Positions 1 through 10,533 are shown, numbered from the stretch's first letter. The stretch is DNA of 60,416 bases from Ahrensia sp. R2A130 (GCF_000179775.1 NZ_AEEB01000047.1:1-60416), one strand, 5' to 3'. Numbers and translations are program-made. The notes: generated from the letters alone by a model not told the origin.

Positions 1-1
1 C

Positions 2-3000
2 ACAGGCGGCAACTACAACACGGATGAAGATACAGCGGTCGCGCTTACGGGCCTTACCGGTGCGCTGACGGACACTGACGGTTCCGAGACGCTGACCTAT
101 CGCGTGACGGGTGTTGATCCTGCTGCATCCTTCACCACCGGCACGGATGCTGGTGGCGGAGTGTGGACCTTCACCAAGGCCGAGCTCGACGCTGGCCTGA
201 CATACAACCCACCGCCACAGGCCGACGGCACCTTCAACATGGTGCTCGAAGCAACCGCAACCGAAGACGAAGGCGACACAGCCTCAAACACAGCTAATAT
301 TATTGTAACCGTGGCGCCTATCCTGGACGCACCTAATTTGGTGGCGGGTTCAAGTTCAGCGAACGAAGACACTGTAATCGCGCTGGGCAGCGACATTGAT
401 CTGACTATCGATGACCTCGATGGATCGCAAACACTGACTGTAGTTCTGGATGGAATTCCGGCTGCATCAATTACGTCTTTCAACGGCGGTTTGCCTGGGA
501 CAGTAACGCAGACAGGTCCTGAACAGTGGACCTTCACGGGCACGGCTGCCGAGACCAATGCGTTGCTGGACTCGTTCACGGTGCAGCCGCCAGCCGATAC
601 TGACGACAATTTCATCGTCGCTGTTTCTGCGACAACTGTTGAAAATGGTGGAGCAACGGCAACGTCCAACGCCAACCACACGGTCACGATTTCGGCTGTC
701 GCCGATGCACCTAACCTGTCCCAGATAGCTGCTGCTACAGGTGATGAAGATACCGTCATCGATATTCCGATCACTGTGGGCCTCAACGATACAGATGGTT
801 CCGAGACATTGGATTTCGTTTTGATTTCCGGCGTGCCAGCCAGCGCAACATTCGCCATCGCTACCACGGGCAGCGCGGTCGCTGTGGATGAAGGCGGCGG
901 CGTGTGGCGCGTGACGGGTCTGACAGCGGATATTGTGTCGACCTTGGCCACTGGCGTTACAATTTTGCCAGGCGCCAACCTTGGCGACGACATTCCGTTG
1001 ACCGTTACTGCTCAGTCCATCGAATCCAATCCAACACCGGGCGGAGAGATCGCTGTGCTGACCGCGCAGACTGTTTTGCCGATAGTCGTTGACGTCATTC
1101 CGATTGCTGATGTGGTGTCATCGACCGGTGGCAGCTATGCTGGCGAAGAAGACACCAATATCGCACTTACTGGGCTCGCTGGTAGCAGCATCGATACGGA
1201 TGGTTCCGAAGTCGTAACCTTTGAAATTCAAAGCGTACCCATCGGTGCTTCCTTTGTTGACGCTGGCGGAAATCCTGTTGGTGTTAACGCGGGTGGTGGC
1301 GTGTGGGAGTTCACTGCCGCGCAGATTGCTGCTGGCATCAGTTTCACACCGCCGTTCAACACCCATGGTACCTACAATCTGATCCTTGAGGCGACAACGA
1401 CAGAATTAGGAAACCCTGCCAGTTCGCAGGTTTCTACAGCGCCCATCGAAATTGTGGTCGATGCACAGGCTGACCGACCGAATATCACAGGCAACTCTAA
1501 CGGGTTGGAAGATACTGCGATCAACTTTGGTGCCAGCTACAACGTTTCATTGTTCGATACAGATGGCTCTGAATCGCTCACCTCAATCACAATTGAATTG
1601 CAGGGCGGACAGACGGCGACGTTTGTTGAAACGTCCGGTGCAACGGTTGCTGTGAGCGGCACAACATACACAATCACAGGGCCGGAAGCTGGTCTGCAAG
1701 ACACATTGGATACGTTTAGCCTGACGCCGCCTGCGCAGTCTGATGTTGATATTCCGGTGCGTATCATTGCCACAACAGAAGATGCCGACGGCTCTACCAA
1801 TTCACGTACCAGCAACCGTAACATTCGTGTCCGCGCTGTTGCTGACACGCCGGATGGTACTGCGAACAATATCTCCGGCCAGGAAGACATGGCCATCGTG
1901 CTCAATCTCATGGCCATCGACAGTGTTGACACCGATGGGTCTGAAATTTTGTCCGTGAGGTTGTTCGATCTGCCGGCTGGTTCTGTGGTTGGAGGCAGCA
2001 CTGCTGGTGGGGTGGAATACATGCGCTCTGGCAATGACTGGATCGTTACGGCGCCCGATACAGCTACACTCAATGCTGCCCTGTCCAGCGCAACATATAC
2101 GCCACCGAACGATTTTTCCGGTGTGGTTTCGGCCTCTATGGAAGTGATCTCGACTGAGTCCGCAACTGGCAACCAAGTTGCGGTTCCAACGGCAAGTGTC
2201 GTGCGCACCTTCGATATTACAGTCGCGCAGGTGGCTGATGCGCCGGAATTGCGCGTTACAAATGCGACAGAGGGGGCTGCGGGTCTTGAAGATACGCCTA
2301 TCCGTCTTGTTGTCGATATTCGTGCCGGTGATGATGACGGATCAGAATCGATCACGAACATCACTATTTCCGACATTCCAGCCGGCGCAACTATCGTTGA
2401 TGCTGCTGGCAACCCGTTGGGTGCATTGCAGGGCGATGGCACTGTCATTTTGACCGGTGCTGAACTGCCTCAATTACATGTCTTGGCTCCAGCTGATTCA
2501 AATGATGACTTTCAGCTTTCAATCGCAGCGACGGCTACAGAAAACCCTCAGGGTCTACCCGGCGACGGGGATGCAGAAATCGGCACAGCCACAATCGATG
2601 TGGCGGTTATCGGTGTTGCTGACCCTGCAAATATCACTGTAGCTCCCATCATTTCCGATGAAGACAACGCCATACCAATTGGCGCTGCGATTACCGGTGG
2701 CTTGTCTGATACAGATGGTTCGGAGAGTTTGTTCTACGTTTTGACCGGCCTGCCTGCCGGGATCATTCCGTCCGTTGGCACCTTCATCGGTTCCGGTTGG
2801 CAGATCTCGGCTACCGACATGGCAAGCCTTACAATCCAACCGCCTGCGAATTTCTCAGGCGATTATATCGCCGAAATAGCACCGGCTTTGCAGATACGTG
2901 CCATCACGCAGGAAAATGACGGGGACCAGACATCGGTTACCGTTCCACTTTCTATAATAGTCAATCCGGTTGTTGATGCGCAGTCGTGGAATCCTAGTGC

Positions 3001-5599
3001 GCAGGTGCTGGAAGACAATGACATTCCGCTTTCCGGAGCAGCGCCTGCTGGTCTCGTTGATGATGATGGTTCAGAGCAAATCGTTTCATACACATTCAAC
3101 CTCTCCAATATCGTAGCTGCTGCTGGTATTGGGGCCACTGTCACTGACACGGCTGATTTCATTGCGAACTTCATCAATGGCACTTTCACGGATAATCTAG
3201 ACGGCACCATTACGGTGCTGCCGGGAAACCTTTCAGGTGTGTCGTTCGATGCCACAGCATTCCCGGACTCAAATCGTGATTTCGGGGTGCCTCTTGCGGT
3301 TGAGTTCTCCGATACGGCAGGCGGGACGGTCGTTACATCAGTGGTGAATGACGTGTTCGCTGTTGACCTGGTTGGTGATGCCGATCTGCCAACCGTGTTT
3401 GCCGATGACTATACAGGCGATGACAACACTATCTTCGCTCTTAACCCTACGGGTATCGAGTTCGGTGGCACGACTTCTGATGTCGATGTTGCTAACGGCC
3501 AAGCCCAGTCTGAAACGATTTATTACATCGTCTCAGGTCTGCGCGACCCAGGAACACCAATCTTGGCATTTGTTGATAGTGCGGGTGATCCGATTGGTCT
3601 GAACAACCAGGATGGCACTTGGTTGCTTACGCCTGCAGAGATTGCCGACTTGAACGTGATTACGCCGAGTGGGGAGTCTGGAACGGCAAATCTTACACTG
3701 ACCACGGTAGCCACGGAAAATGATGGTGATCAGGCGACCAACGCAACCACATTTACCATTGATATAACTGCGAACGGCGTTTCTGGCACACCGATTGAGC
3801 CATTGCCACCAATTGTGACCGTTAGCCCGATGACTGTCGGTGAAGATGGAACACAGGTGGTTTTGGTGGATGTCCAGCCGGACCCCGCCGATCCGTCCAC
3901 ATCGACGCCATCTATTGCGGTTGTTCTAACGGGCATCCCGGCAGACGCTACGGTGACCGGTGCATTCTTCAACCCAACCAACAACACTTGGGTTACAGAC
4001 GCTGCCACGATTTCTGCTGGCAATGTGACGATTGCACCTGCGGCAGACTACTCAGGACCTATAGACTTCACCGTTACAGCTACTGCGACAAATAATGAAC
4101 AACAGCAGGCTTCGGCGTCGAATGTTCCGGTCAATATTGATGTAGCACCGGTTGCTGATGGCCCTGCGATTGCATTGACTTCCCCTGGTGGTGGCGAAGA
4201 TTCTGCAATCGATCTCAACATCGGTTTGTCTCTGCAAGACACTAACGGCCTGGTGCCTGAGCAAATTCAGGATCCGGTGGTTATCACAATTCCTGTCGGC
4301 GCTTCTTTGTCTGCGGGTACGAATACTGGTGGAGGTGTTTGGGAACTGACACAGGCAGAGCTTGCCGGGTTGCAGATTACGCCAGCCGCTGATGACGACA
4401 CCGACATCAGTGTCACTGTTCAAGCAACCAGTGTTGAACCCGCCAATGGTGACACGCGCACGACGACGGAAAATCTGACGATCCCTGTTACTGCTGCTGC
4501 GGATGCCGCCATCGTTACGGTGGCGGATTCCACCGGCGATGAGGACACGGCAATCACGCTGACGGGCTTGTCTGCAACCTTATCGGACACTGATGGATCG
4601 GAGGTTCTATCGACCACGTTGTCCGGTGTGCCGGAAGGAACGATCCTGTCTGCAGGTTCCAACAACGGTGACGGAACATGGACAATTGATCCTGCGGACT
4701 GGGCCGGGCTGACACTCACGCCGCCAATGAACTATTCAGGCACAATCGCACTCGAACTGGTCGCGTTTACTTTGGAAAGCACTGGTCAAACATCGGAGAC
4801 GCGCGAAGCCTTTACGGTTACAGTTGATCCTGTGGCCGACGGAGTGGTCTTCACGGCATTACCGCAGAGCGGTGATGCAGGGGCGCCAATTGCACTCAAC
4901 CTCGACCTATCACCGGGTGATGAGACAGGTAATGCGGCGGGCGAAAATCCTTCAGAGCTCATCACAGTTGTACTGACCGGGGCAGTGGATTTCGTTGCAA
5001 CATCGACTGGTGGCTCACTTGTGAAAACCGGTGCCAACGAGTGGACGTTCAGCGGCACGGCTGCAGAAGGTAATTCACTCGCGGTCACGTCTTTCGGGGA
5101 TACGACCGATTTCGACCTGGGGGTCTTGATCAACGCAACAGATGGTGCTTCGGTAGGAGCAGCTGTTGCTGCAACTATACCTATTACCGTCACCAACGCC
5201 GGTGGGAATTTCACTGGTACAGTTGCGTCTGAAACACTAACAGGCGGAGCAGGTGCAGACCTGATCGCTGGCGGTGGAGGGAGTGATATCCTGACGGGTG
5301 GCGCGGGTGCTGATCTGTTCACTTGGGCTGTTGGTGATACTGCAGGCGGTGCTACGGACACGGTTACGGATTTTGCTCTCGGTACAGATGTACTCGACCT
5401 CTCAGAGTTGATCTCGGCATTCGATCCGGCAACCGATGTGATCTCGGACTTCATCTCGCTCAGCGAGAGCGGGGGTGACACGACCGTTCAGATTTCACCG
5501 ACCGGGACCGGCGGTCCTTTAGACGACGTTGTCGAGTTGACGGGTGTGTCTGGAACTGACCTTGCAAGCCTTATAGCTGCTGGATCATTGGTGGTCTGA
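2..5599 (+). CDS. Giant cadherin-like repeat adhesin with RTX tail, type I secretion substrate (5' end outside window)
   Basis: The reading frame is open from the first bases, so the gene starts upstream; 1865 residues are visible. About 14 repeats of roughly 110-150 residues follow one another. Most open with an acidic EDT-type motif, then DTDGSE and a GxP turn (for example near nt 61-90, 785-805, 1195-1210 and 4590-4605). This is the layout of T1SS-143-type repeats in large surface adhesins. The last about 130 residues hold glycine-rich calcium-binding nonapeptides (GGAGADLIAGG, GGAGADLF) and a TDTVTDF/DVLDLSEL segment, as in C-terminal signals of type I secreted proteins. No membrane segment is seen. 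The next three genes encode a complete type I exporter, the likely secretion route. Biofilm or surface adhesion is inferred from family. Later repeats (about nt 3400-4500 and the last one) are more divergent than the early ones. Confidence 0.9.
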   Translation, partial: TGGNYNTDEDTAVALTGLTGALTDTDGSETLTYRVTGVDPAASFTTGTDAGGGVWTFTKAELDAGLTYNPPPQADGTFNMVLEATATEDEGDTASNTANIIVTVAPILDAPNLVAGSSSANEDTVIALGSDIDLTIDDLDGSQTLTVVLDGIPAASITSFNGGLPGTVTQTGPEQWTFTGTAAETNALLDSFTVQPPADTDDNFIVAVSATTVENGGATATSNANHTVTISAVADAPNLSQIAAATGDEDTVIDIPITVGLNDTDGSETLDFVLISGVPASATFAIATTGSAVAVDEGGGVWRVTGLTADIVSTLATGVTILPGANLGDDIPLTVTAQSIESNPTPGGEIAVLTAQTVLPIVVDVIPIADVVSSTGGSYAGEEDTNIALTGLAGSSIDTDGSEVVTFEIQSVPIGASFVDAGGNPVGVNAGGGVWEFTAAQIAAGISFTPPFNTHGTYNLILEATTTELGNPASSQVSTAPIEIVVDAQADRPNITGNSNGLEDTAINFGASYNVSLFDTDGSESLTSITIELQGGQTATFVETSGATVAVSGTTYTITGPEAGLQDTLDTFSLTPPAQSDVDIPVRIIATTEDADGSTNSRTSNRNIRVRAVADTPDGTANNISGQEDMAIVLNLMAIDSVDTDGSEILSVRLFDLPAGSVVGGSTAGGVEYMRSGNDWIVTAPDTATLNAALSSATYTPPNDFSGVVSASMEVISTESATGNQVAVPTASVVRTFDITVAQVADAPELRVTNATEGAAGLEDTPIRLVVDIRAGDDDGSESITNITISDIPAGATIVDAAGNPLGALQGDGTVILTGAELPQLHVLAPADSNDDFQLSIAATATENPQGLPGDGDAEIGTATIDVAVIGVADPANITVAPIISDEDNAIPIGAAITGGLSDTDGSESLFYVLTGLPAGIIPSVGTFIGSGWQISATDMASLTIQPPANFSGDYIAEIAPALQIRAITQENDGDQTSVTVPLSIIVNPVVDAQSWNPSAQVLEDNDIPLSGAAPAGLVDDDGSEQIVSYTFNLSNIVAAAGIGATVTDTADFIANFINGTFTDNLDGTITVLPGNLSGVSFDATAFPDSNRDFGVPLAVEFSDTAGGTVVTSVVNDVFAVDLVGDADLPTVFADDYTGDDNTIFALNPTGIEFGGTTSDVDVANGQAQSETIYYIVSGLRDPGTPILAFVDSAGDPIGLNNQDGTWLLTPAEIADLNVITPSGESGTANLTLTTVATENDGDQATNATTFTIDITANGVSGTPIEPLPPIVTVSPMTVGEDGTQVVLVDVQPDPADPSTSTPSIAVVLTGIPADATVTGAFFNPTNNTWVTDAATISAGNVTIAPAADYSGPIDFTVTATATNNEQQQASASNVPVNIDVAPVADGPAIALTSPGGGEDSAIDLNIGLSLQDTNGLVPEQIQDPVVITIPVGASLSAGTNTGGGVWELTQAELAGLQITPAADDDTDISVTVQATSVEPANGDTRTTTENLTIPVTAAADAAIVTVADSTGDEDTAITLTGLSATLSDTDGSEVLSTTLSGVPEGTILSAGSNNGDGTWTIDPADWAGLTLTPPMNYSGTIALELVAFTLESTGQTSETREAFTVTVDPVADGVVFTALPQSGDAGAPIALNLDLSPGDETGNAAGENPSELITVVLTGAVDFVATSTGGSLVKTGANEWTFSGTAAEGNSLAVTSFGDTTDFDLGVLINATDGASVGAAVAATIPITVTNAGGNFTGTVASETLTGGAGADLIAGGGGSDILTGGAGADLFTWAVGDTAGGATDTVTDFALGTDVLDLSELISAFDPATDVISDFISLSESGGDTTVQISPTGTGGPLDDVVELTGVSGTDLASLIAAGSLVV

Positions 5600-5640
5600 A
5601 ACTGAAGGGGACATCGTTTTTGATGTTTCATTAACCGCGA

Positions 5641-5659
5641 TTAACTCGGGATTAACCAT
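5641..5659 (+). promoter_or_regulatory. CtrA-like binding site ahead of the type I secretion operon
   Basis: TTAA at 5641-5644, seven bases, then TTAACCAT at 5652-5659 match the alphaproteobacterial CtrA pattern TTAA-N7-TTAAC. A third TTAACC lies at 5631-5636, so three copies sit on one DNA face (10 and 11 bp apart). The site ends 57 bp before the tolC-like start codon, where a promoter is expected. Function is inferred from pattern and position only. Confidence 0.5.
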
Positions 5660-5716
5660 AAATGACGCATTCCTCTCGTTGAGACCAACTCTCGGTCGAA
5701 ATGGGCGGAATGCGAC

Positions 5717-7018
5717 ATGGCACATAAAACACGGCGTTTAATACAACCAATTTCAACCGTTCTTCTAGCAGGCTTTCTTGTTGGCTTGGCGGGTGCCGGT
5801 ACGGCCAGTGCAGAAAGTCTGGCCACTACCGCCCGTGATGCTGTTTCCTATCATCCCGACGTAAAAGTGCTTCAGGCCAACCGCGCTGCAATCGGCGAAG
5901 AGCTAGTTGCTGCCAGAGGCCTAGCTCTGCCAGGTGTGCGCCTTGAAGGCCGTACTGGTGGTATCGTCGACCGAACTGGCCGCCAAGGCTACAGCGAAGC
6001 GTCGGTCAAACTGCGTCAGCCACTTTACGACGGCGGCAAATACCGCTCCGAAACAGCCCGTCAGACTGCCCGTGTCGGTTCTGCTGATGGCCGTGTTGAG
6101 GATACAATCAACACCGTCGCGCTGAACGCTGTACAGGCATATCTCGAAGTCGTGCGTTCCCGTCGCGTGGCGCAACGCGCCCACCGCAATCGCAAAGCTA
6201 TCGCTCACATCGTGTCGCGTGTCCGTAGCCGTGTCCGTGGCGGTGCTGGTAACCAAGCTGATCTGGAGCAAGCGCGTGCGCGCCTTTACGCTGCTGATAA
6301 TTCGGTGGCGACCGCTGAAATTCAGGTTTCCGACGCGCTTGATCTCTTCCGCACAGCCGTTGGCCGTGAACCGGGCAAGCTTCGCCAAGACGATCTGCCG
6401 ACGTCGAAATTGCCGCGTAAATTGCACGGTGTCTTGTCATCGGCCCGCGATGCCTCACCCAAGCTGATCGCCATTCGTTATGATGCTGAAGCTGCTGCCG
6501 CTGCGGTCGGTACCGCAAAATCTGTATTGCTACCGCAGGTCGCGCTGGAACTGTCTGCAAATTACAAAGACGATATCACCCGTCTGACCAACAAATCGAA
6601 AGGGCAAGATTCGCTTAAGGCGATGGTTGTTCTGTCCATGAGCCTCTACAATGGTGGCATCGATCGCGCCCGCATTCGTGAAGCTAGGCACCGTGCCGTT
6701 GAAGCTGAGCAGCAGGTTGGTTCTGCTCGCGTCAGCATCGAACGCGAACTGCGCCTGGCTTGGAACGCCTGGAAAGGCTCCACGCGTAAAGTTGGCCATC
6801 TGACCAAACAGTCTAAAGCCAATCGCCGTCTGGTTCGTCTGCGTCTCAACCAGTATGATTCCGGCCTCGCCACTTTGATTTCCATTCTTGATGCACAAAA
6901 CGAAGCTTTCGTGTCGGGCGTTCAGGCGACCAACGAGTTCAACGCAGGGCGCTTCGCATTTTACAAGCTTCTTGCTGCCACCGGTGGTTTGGCCCGTACC
7001 TTCAATATCGAAAGCTAG
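5717..7018 (+). CDS. TolC-family outer membrane efflux/secretion protein
   Basis: This 433-residue protein has an N-terminal signal peptide (hydrophobic stretch about residues 13-33 ending ASA) and the two-fold TolC layout. Motifs seen include VKLRQPLYDGGKYR near residue 100, an AYLEVVRSR helix near 140, and in the second half VVLSMSLYNGGIDRARIREA and NAWKG. It would form the outer membrane channel-tunnel of a type I secretion system. The length fits the family. It follows the adhesin gene by 117 bp carrying a CtrA-like site, and the exporter ATPase gene begins 4 bp after its stop, so tolC-ABC-HlyD form one operon. The adhesin is its likely main substrate. Confidence 0.93.
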   Translation: MAHKTRRLIQPISTVLLAGFLVGLAGAGTASAESLATTARDAVSYHPDVKVLQANRAAIGEELVAARGLALPGVRLEGRTGGIVDRTGRQGYSEASVKLRQPLYDGGKYRSETARQTARVGSADGRVEDTINTVALNAVQAYLEVVRSRRVAQRAHRNRKAIAHIVSRVRSRVRGGAGNQADLEQARARLYAADNSVATAEIQVSDALDLFRTAVGREPGKLRQDDLPTSKLPRKLHGVLSSARDASPKLIAIRYDAEAAAAAVGTAKSVLLPQVALELSANYKDDITRLTNKSKGQDSLKAMVVLSMSLYNGGIDRARIREARHRAVEAEQQVGSARVSIERELRLAWNAWKGSTRKVGHLTKQSKANRRLVRLRLNQYDSGLATLISILDAQNEAFVSGVQATNEFNAGRFAFYKLLAATGGLARTFNIES

Positions 7019-7022
7019 ACAC

Positions 7023-9206
7023 GTGAACCCCGCGTCGACCAAGAGCGACGACGCTGTGCAGCGCGCCATGGACCCGATTGCTGCCGTCGCTACATCAGCG
7101 GGAGCTGCCTACACCGGAGATCACCGACACGCGATAACCGAAGCGTCGTTGCGTTCGAGCTTGCCCGATCTTGGCAGTGATCCTGATGAATCACTGCTGA
7201 AAATTGCTTTTGAGATGGCAGGCGTCGCTGGCCGCTGGCGTACCGTCGAAGCTGAAAAGCTTCGTGACGGTGATTGTCCATTCGTTGTCGTTTCCATGGC
7301 GAATGGTGCGGTTGAATGGCATGTGATCACCAGCGTGGCTCATGCAGGCCTAGCCACGCAGCGACTGCGTGATGGTTCATTGGCTCCTATCGCATTGGGA
7401 CAGCTCGCAACGGGAAAAACACTTCGCGGTTGGTCAGTATCTGTGCTGGATGGGCCTAAACGTAGCGAAAGCAACCGAGTTTCCAGTGCTTCGCGTTTGA
7501 AGGCGTCTTTTTGGCCTGCCAAGCGCATACTTCCTCCACTGATCCTTGCCACCTTTGCGATCAATATTCTCGCGCTGGCCATCCCGCTTGCGACGATGAA
7601 TATCTTTGACCGTGTTATTTCAAATGCCGCATTTGAGACCTTGTGGATGCTGGCTGCTGGGGTCGTAATGGCGTTGCTGTTCGACTTTGCTTTGCGGTCG
7701 TTGCGAGCTTCTGTTCTTGACCGGTCGTCTGCGCGTGCTGATGTGTTGGCCACGAATGGTGTCTTTGGACGTATTTTGGGTGCGCGGATGAAAGCTCGAC
7801 GCATGGGTGTTGGCGCACAGGTGAATGGCCTGCGCGAACTCGATACCGTGCGTGAATATTTCAATGCTTCAGCCATCGCCACGTTGGGTGATTTACCGTT
7901 TGTCGCGCTCTATCTCTTGGTCATCTATCTGGTCGCGGGGTCGCTGGTTGTCGTGCCGTTGATTGCGGTTCCACTGTTTTTGATCACGGCACTGCTCATC
8001 CAGCTTCGCTTGCGGCGTATCGTAGAAGGAGCGTTCAACGACACCGCACATAAGAATGCGGTGGCAACCGAAATTCTGTCAGGCATGGAATCTGTCAAGC
8101 TTGCAGGTGGTGAGAGATGGGCCGCCGGTCGCTGGGAGAAAGCGGTCGCCTCACAGTTGAACCATTCACTGGCCGTGCGGTTTTGGACGAACCTATCCCT
8201 GCATCTCATCACTTTCTTTCAAGGTGCGGTGACGATCTCGCTTCTGGTCATCGGTGTTTATGCCGTGACAGCGGGTGATATTACTCCCGGTGCATTGTTT
8301 GCTGCTAATCTTTTGGCATCGCGTTGCCTTGCACCACTCGTTGCGGTTTCCGCGCTCGTGGCGCGCTGGACGCAGGTGAAAATGGCGCGTGATGTCGTGA
8401 ATCAATTGGCGACGATGGAAAGTGAACGGCCTACAGAACGTAAGCTGGTGATACCAACTGCCCCCGTTCGCGGATTGAAATTAAACGATGTGGCCTTCGC
8501 CTATTCGGAAGATGCGCCCACTGTTTTGAATGGCGCTTCACTATCGATTTCGTCTGGCGAAAGGATCGCTGTGATCGGTGGTATTGGCTCCGGCAAGAGC
8601 ACGCTAATGCGACTGCTGAGCGGTTTGGAAATGCCCACCGCAGGACAAGTTTTGGTCGATGGGCTGTCGAGCACAGATATGGACCTTGATGCGTGGCGTG
8701 GCCTTATCGGTGTTTCGCCACAGTCGCCTGCATTTTTTGCAGGCACTGTTCGTGAAGCCGTCGCTATCGGTCGTGAAACTGATGACGCAGCGATTATCAA
8801 AGCGCTGAAACTTGCTGGTGCTGACGTTTGGGTTGCCACAACCGGAATGGGTTTGGATACGCCAATCGGTGAACGTGGTGCTGGCCTTTCCGGTGGCCAA
8901 TTGCAGACACTGGCCATCGCCCGAGCCGTATTGGGCAATCCCGAATTGCTGCTGTTAGACGAACCCACAAGCCATATGGATGGTCGCAGTGAAGCAGCTT
9001 TTGCAGCACGCCTTCAGGCTTTGCCACACCGTCCAACAACCATCACCGTGACCCATCGCCCGGCAATGATTGATGCTGCCGAACGGCTGATCGTTATGGA
9101 ACGTGGTTCCATCATTCTCGACGGGCCACGGGCAGATGTGCTGAAGCAATTGCAGCAGGTGGTTAAAACGCGAACGACGGCGTCCGTCAAAGTGCAGGCT
9201 GCTTGA
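7023..9206 (+). CDS. Type I secretion system permease/ATPase (ABC exporter)
   Basis: This inner membrane ABC half-transporter energises export through HlyD and TolC. I place the start at GTG 7023, four bases after the tolC stop; ATG 7068 is an alternative, and the frame is open further upstream inside tolC. From 7023 the protein has 727 residues. Residues about 35-120 resemble a C39 peptidase-like domain without a visible catalytic Cys. A membrane domain follows at about 165-450. The nucleotide-binding domain has Walker A GGIGSGKST (about 519), signature LSGGQ (about 621) and Walker B LLLLDEPTS (about 641). Loss of the peptidase Cys agrees with a substrate carrying an uncleaved C-terminal signal, such as the adjacent RTX-tailed adhesin. 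Confidence 0.92.
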   Translation: MNPASTKSDDAVQRAMDPIAAVATSAGAAYTGDHRHAITEASLRSSLPDLGSDPDESLLKIAFEMAGVAGRWRTVEAEKLRDGDCPFVVVSMANGAVEWHVITSVAHAGLATQRLRDGSLAPIALGQLATGKTLRGWSVSVLDGPKRSESNRVSSASRLKASFWPAKRILPPLILATFAINILALAIPLATMNIFDRVISNAAFETLWMLAAGVVMALLFDFALRSLRASVLDRSSARADVLATNGVFGRILGARMKARRMGVGAQVNGLRELDTVREYFNASAIATLGDLPFVALYLLVIYLVAGSLVVVPLIAVPLFLITALLIQLRLRRIVEGAFNDTAHKNAVATEILSGMESVKLAGGERWAAGRWEKAVASQLNHSLAVRFWTNLSLHLITFFQGAVTISLLVIGVYAVTAGDITPGALFAANLLASRCLAPLVAVSALVARWTQVKMARDVVNQLATMESERPTERKLVIPTAPVRGLKLNDVAFAYSEDAPTVLNGASLSISSGERIAVIGGIGSGKSTLMRLLSGLEMPTAGQVLVDGLSSTDMDLDAWRGLIGVSPQSPAFFAGTVREAVAIGRETDDAAIIKALKLAGADVWVATTGMGLDTPIGERGAGLSGGQLQTLAIARAVLGNPELLLLDEPTSHMDGRSEAAFAARLQALPHRPTTITVTHRPAMIDAAERLIVMERGSIILDGPRADVLKQLQQVVKTRTTASVKVQAA

Positions 9207-9207
9207 T

Positions 9208-10533
9208 ATGTTTTTACGTTCGAAGAACTCCGGCTCCGAAACACTATCTCCCGTGAGCGCCGACCTGCTGCGCCCGCGTAACGGCCTGTCTATCGCGTTG
9301 ATCTGTGTGCTGGTGGGAACGTTGGCAACGGGCGTTGCATGGTCCACTCAAGCTGCCATGGTCGAGGTATCTTCGGGGCAGGGTAGGGTTATCCCATCAG
9401 GCCGCATTAAGTTGGTGCAAAACCTTGAAGGCGGCATCGTTCAAGTCATCCATGTCGATGAAGGCGAACGGGTGAATAAGGGAGATTTGTTGGTCTCTAT
9501 TGACCCAATCGCGGCTGGTGCTGTGCTGGCAGAAAACAAAGCTGCTATCCGTGAGATGGACGCTGCGGTTCAATGGCTCACTGCGTTACTCAAAGACCGA
9601 GAGCCGCAATTTGCGTCCGCCGATGATACTGGTCATCAGCAATTATTGGATCGCAATCGAACCGAGTACCATTCTGTGCTGTCGGAACAAAAAGCCACGC
9701 TGAGATCCATTGCCAAGCAGGCAGAACAGAAGCGTTTGGAACTGTCTGAAACTCAGGGTCGCCTGTCCAACACAAAAGCTGCGCTGGTCGTGGCTAACGA
9801 GCAATACGGCATGATGGCGAAGCTGCGTAAAAGCCGTGCCGCAAGCCGTGCCGATGTGCTGACCGCTAAGTCCCGCAAGGTGGAACTGGAAGGCCAGCGA
9901 GACGCGATGCAGCTGGCTGTTCCCCGTCTGCGCGCTGCGATCTCCGAAGCAGAAGCCCGTCGGGAAGAACAGGTTGCGCGGTTCCGCTCGCGCATTTCCA
10001 TGCGATTAAACGAAGTGTCTGCGAAACTTGCATCCGTTCGTCAGTCTGTCGCCGTCGATGTTGACCGCGTTAGCCGCGCTGAACTGCGCTCGCCTGTCAA
10101 CGGCATCATCAAAGTGCTGCATGCCAACACCATCGGGCAGGTGGTCAAGCCTGCTGAGAACATCGTTGAAATTGTGCCAATTGAAGACAAGCTCTTGGTC
10201 CGTGTAGAGGTGTCTCCAAAGGATATTGCCTTCCTTCACCCCGGTCAGGAAGCAGTCGTGAAACTGACGGCTTATGACTACGCACTTTACGGTGCGCTGA
10301 AGGGTAAGGTGGTGCGTATTGGCGCTGACTCTATCGTTGATGACCGTGGCGACACCCACTTTCCCGTCGATGTCCGCAGTGATGTGAACTGGCTTGAAAG
10401 CGGCGAAGAACGCCTGCCGATCCTTCCTGGCATGGTGGCGACGGTAGATATCGTGACCGGTGACAAGACTGTTTTCGATTACATCACCAAGCCCATCCAC
10501 CGCACAGCAACAGGCGCATTTGGCGAGCGTTAG
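9208..10533 (+). CDS. HlyD-family type I secretion periplasmic adaptor
   Basis: The membrane fusion protein (441 residues) links the ABC exporter to the TolC-like channel. A single N-terminal membrane segment lies at about residues 28-48. Then come the first half of a biotinyl/lipoyl-like domain (LVQNLEGGIVQVIHVDEGERVNKGD), a long predicted coiled coil rich in A, E, K and R (about 110-285), and the second lipoyl half with ELRSPVNGIIKVL. The C-terminal beta region carries the family-typical VKLTAYDYALYGALKGKV segment. The ATG comes one base after the exporter stop, so they are translationally coupled. Its stop overlaps the convergent anti-sigma gene by 4 bp. Confidence 0.93.
   Translation: MFLRSKNSGSETLSPVSADLLRPRNGLSIALICVLVGTLATGVAWSTQAAMVEVSSGQGRVIPSGRIKLVQNLEGGIVQVIHVDEGERVNKGDLLVSIDPIAAGAVLAENKAAIREMDAAVQWLTALLKDREPQFASADDTGHQQLLDRNRTEYHSVLSEQKATLRSIAKQAEQKRLELSETQGRLSNTKAALVVANEQYGMMAKLRKSRAASRADVLTAKSRKVELEGQRDAMQLAVPRLRAAISEAEARREEQVARFRSRISMRLNEVSAKLASVRQSVAVDVDRVSRAELRSPVNGIIKVLHANTIGQVVKPAENIVEIVPIEDKLLVRVEVSPKDIAFLHPGQEAVVKLTAYDYALYGALKGKVVRIGADSIVDDRGDTHFPVDVRSDVNWLESGEERLPILPGMVATVDIVTGDKTVFDYITKPIHRTATGAFGER

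Noticed and set aside
97..2448. Long minus-strand open frames opposite the adhesin repeats (97-993 and 1537-2448)
   Set aside because: They mirror the repeated codon pattern of the plus-strand adhesin, have no ribosome binding site and show no domain; shadow frames.
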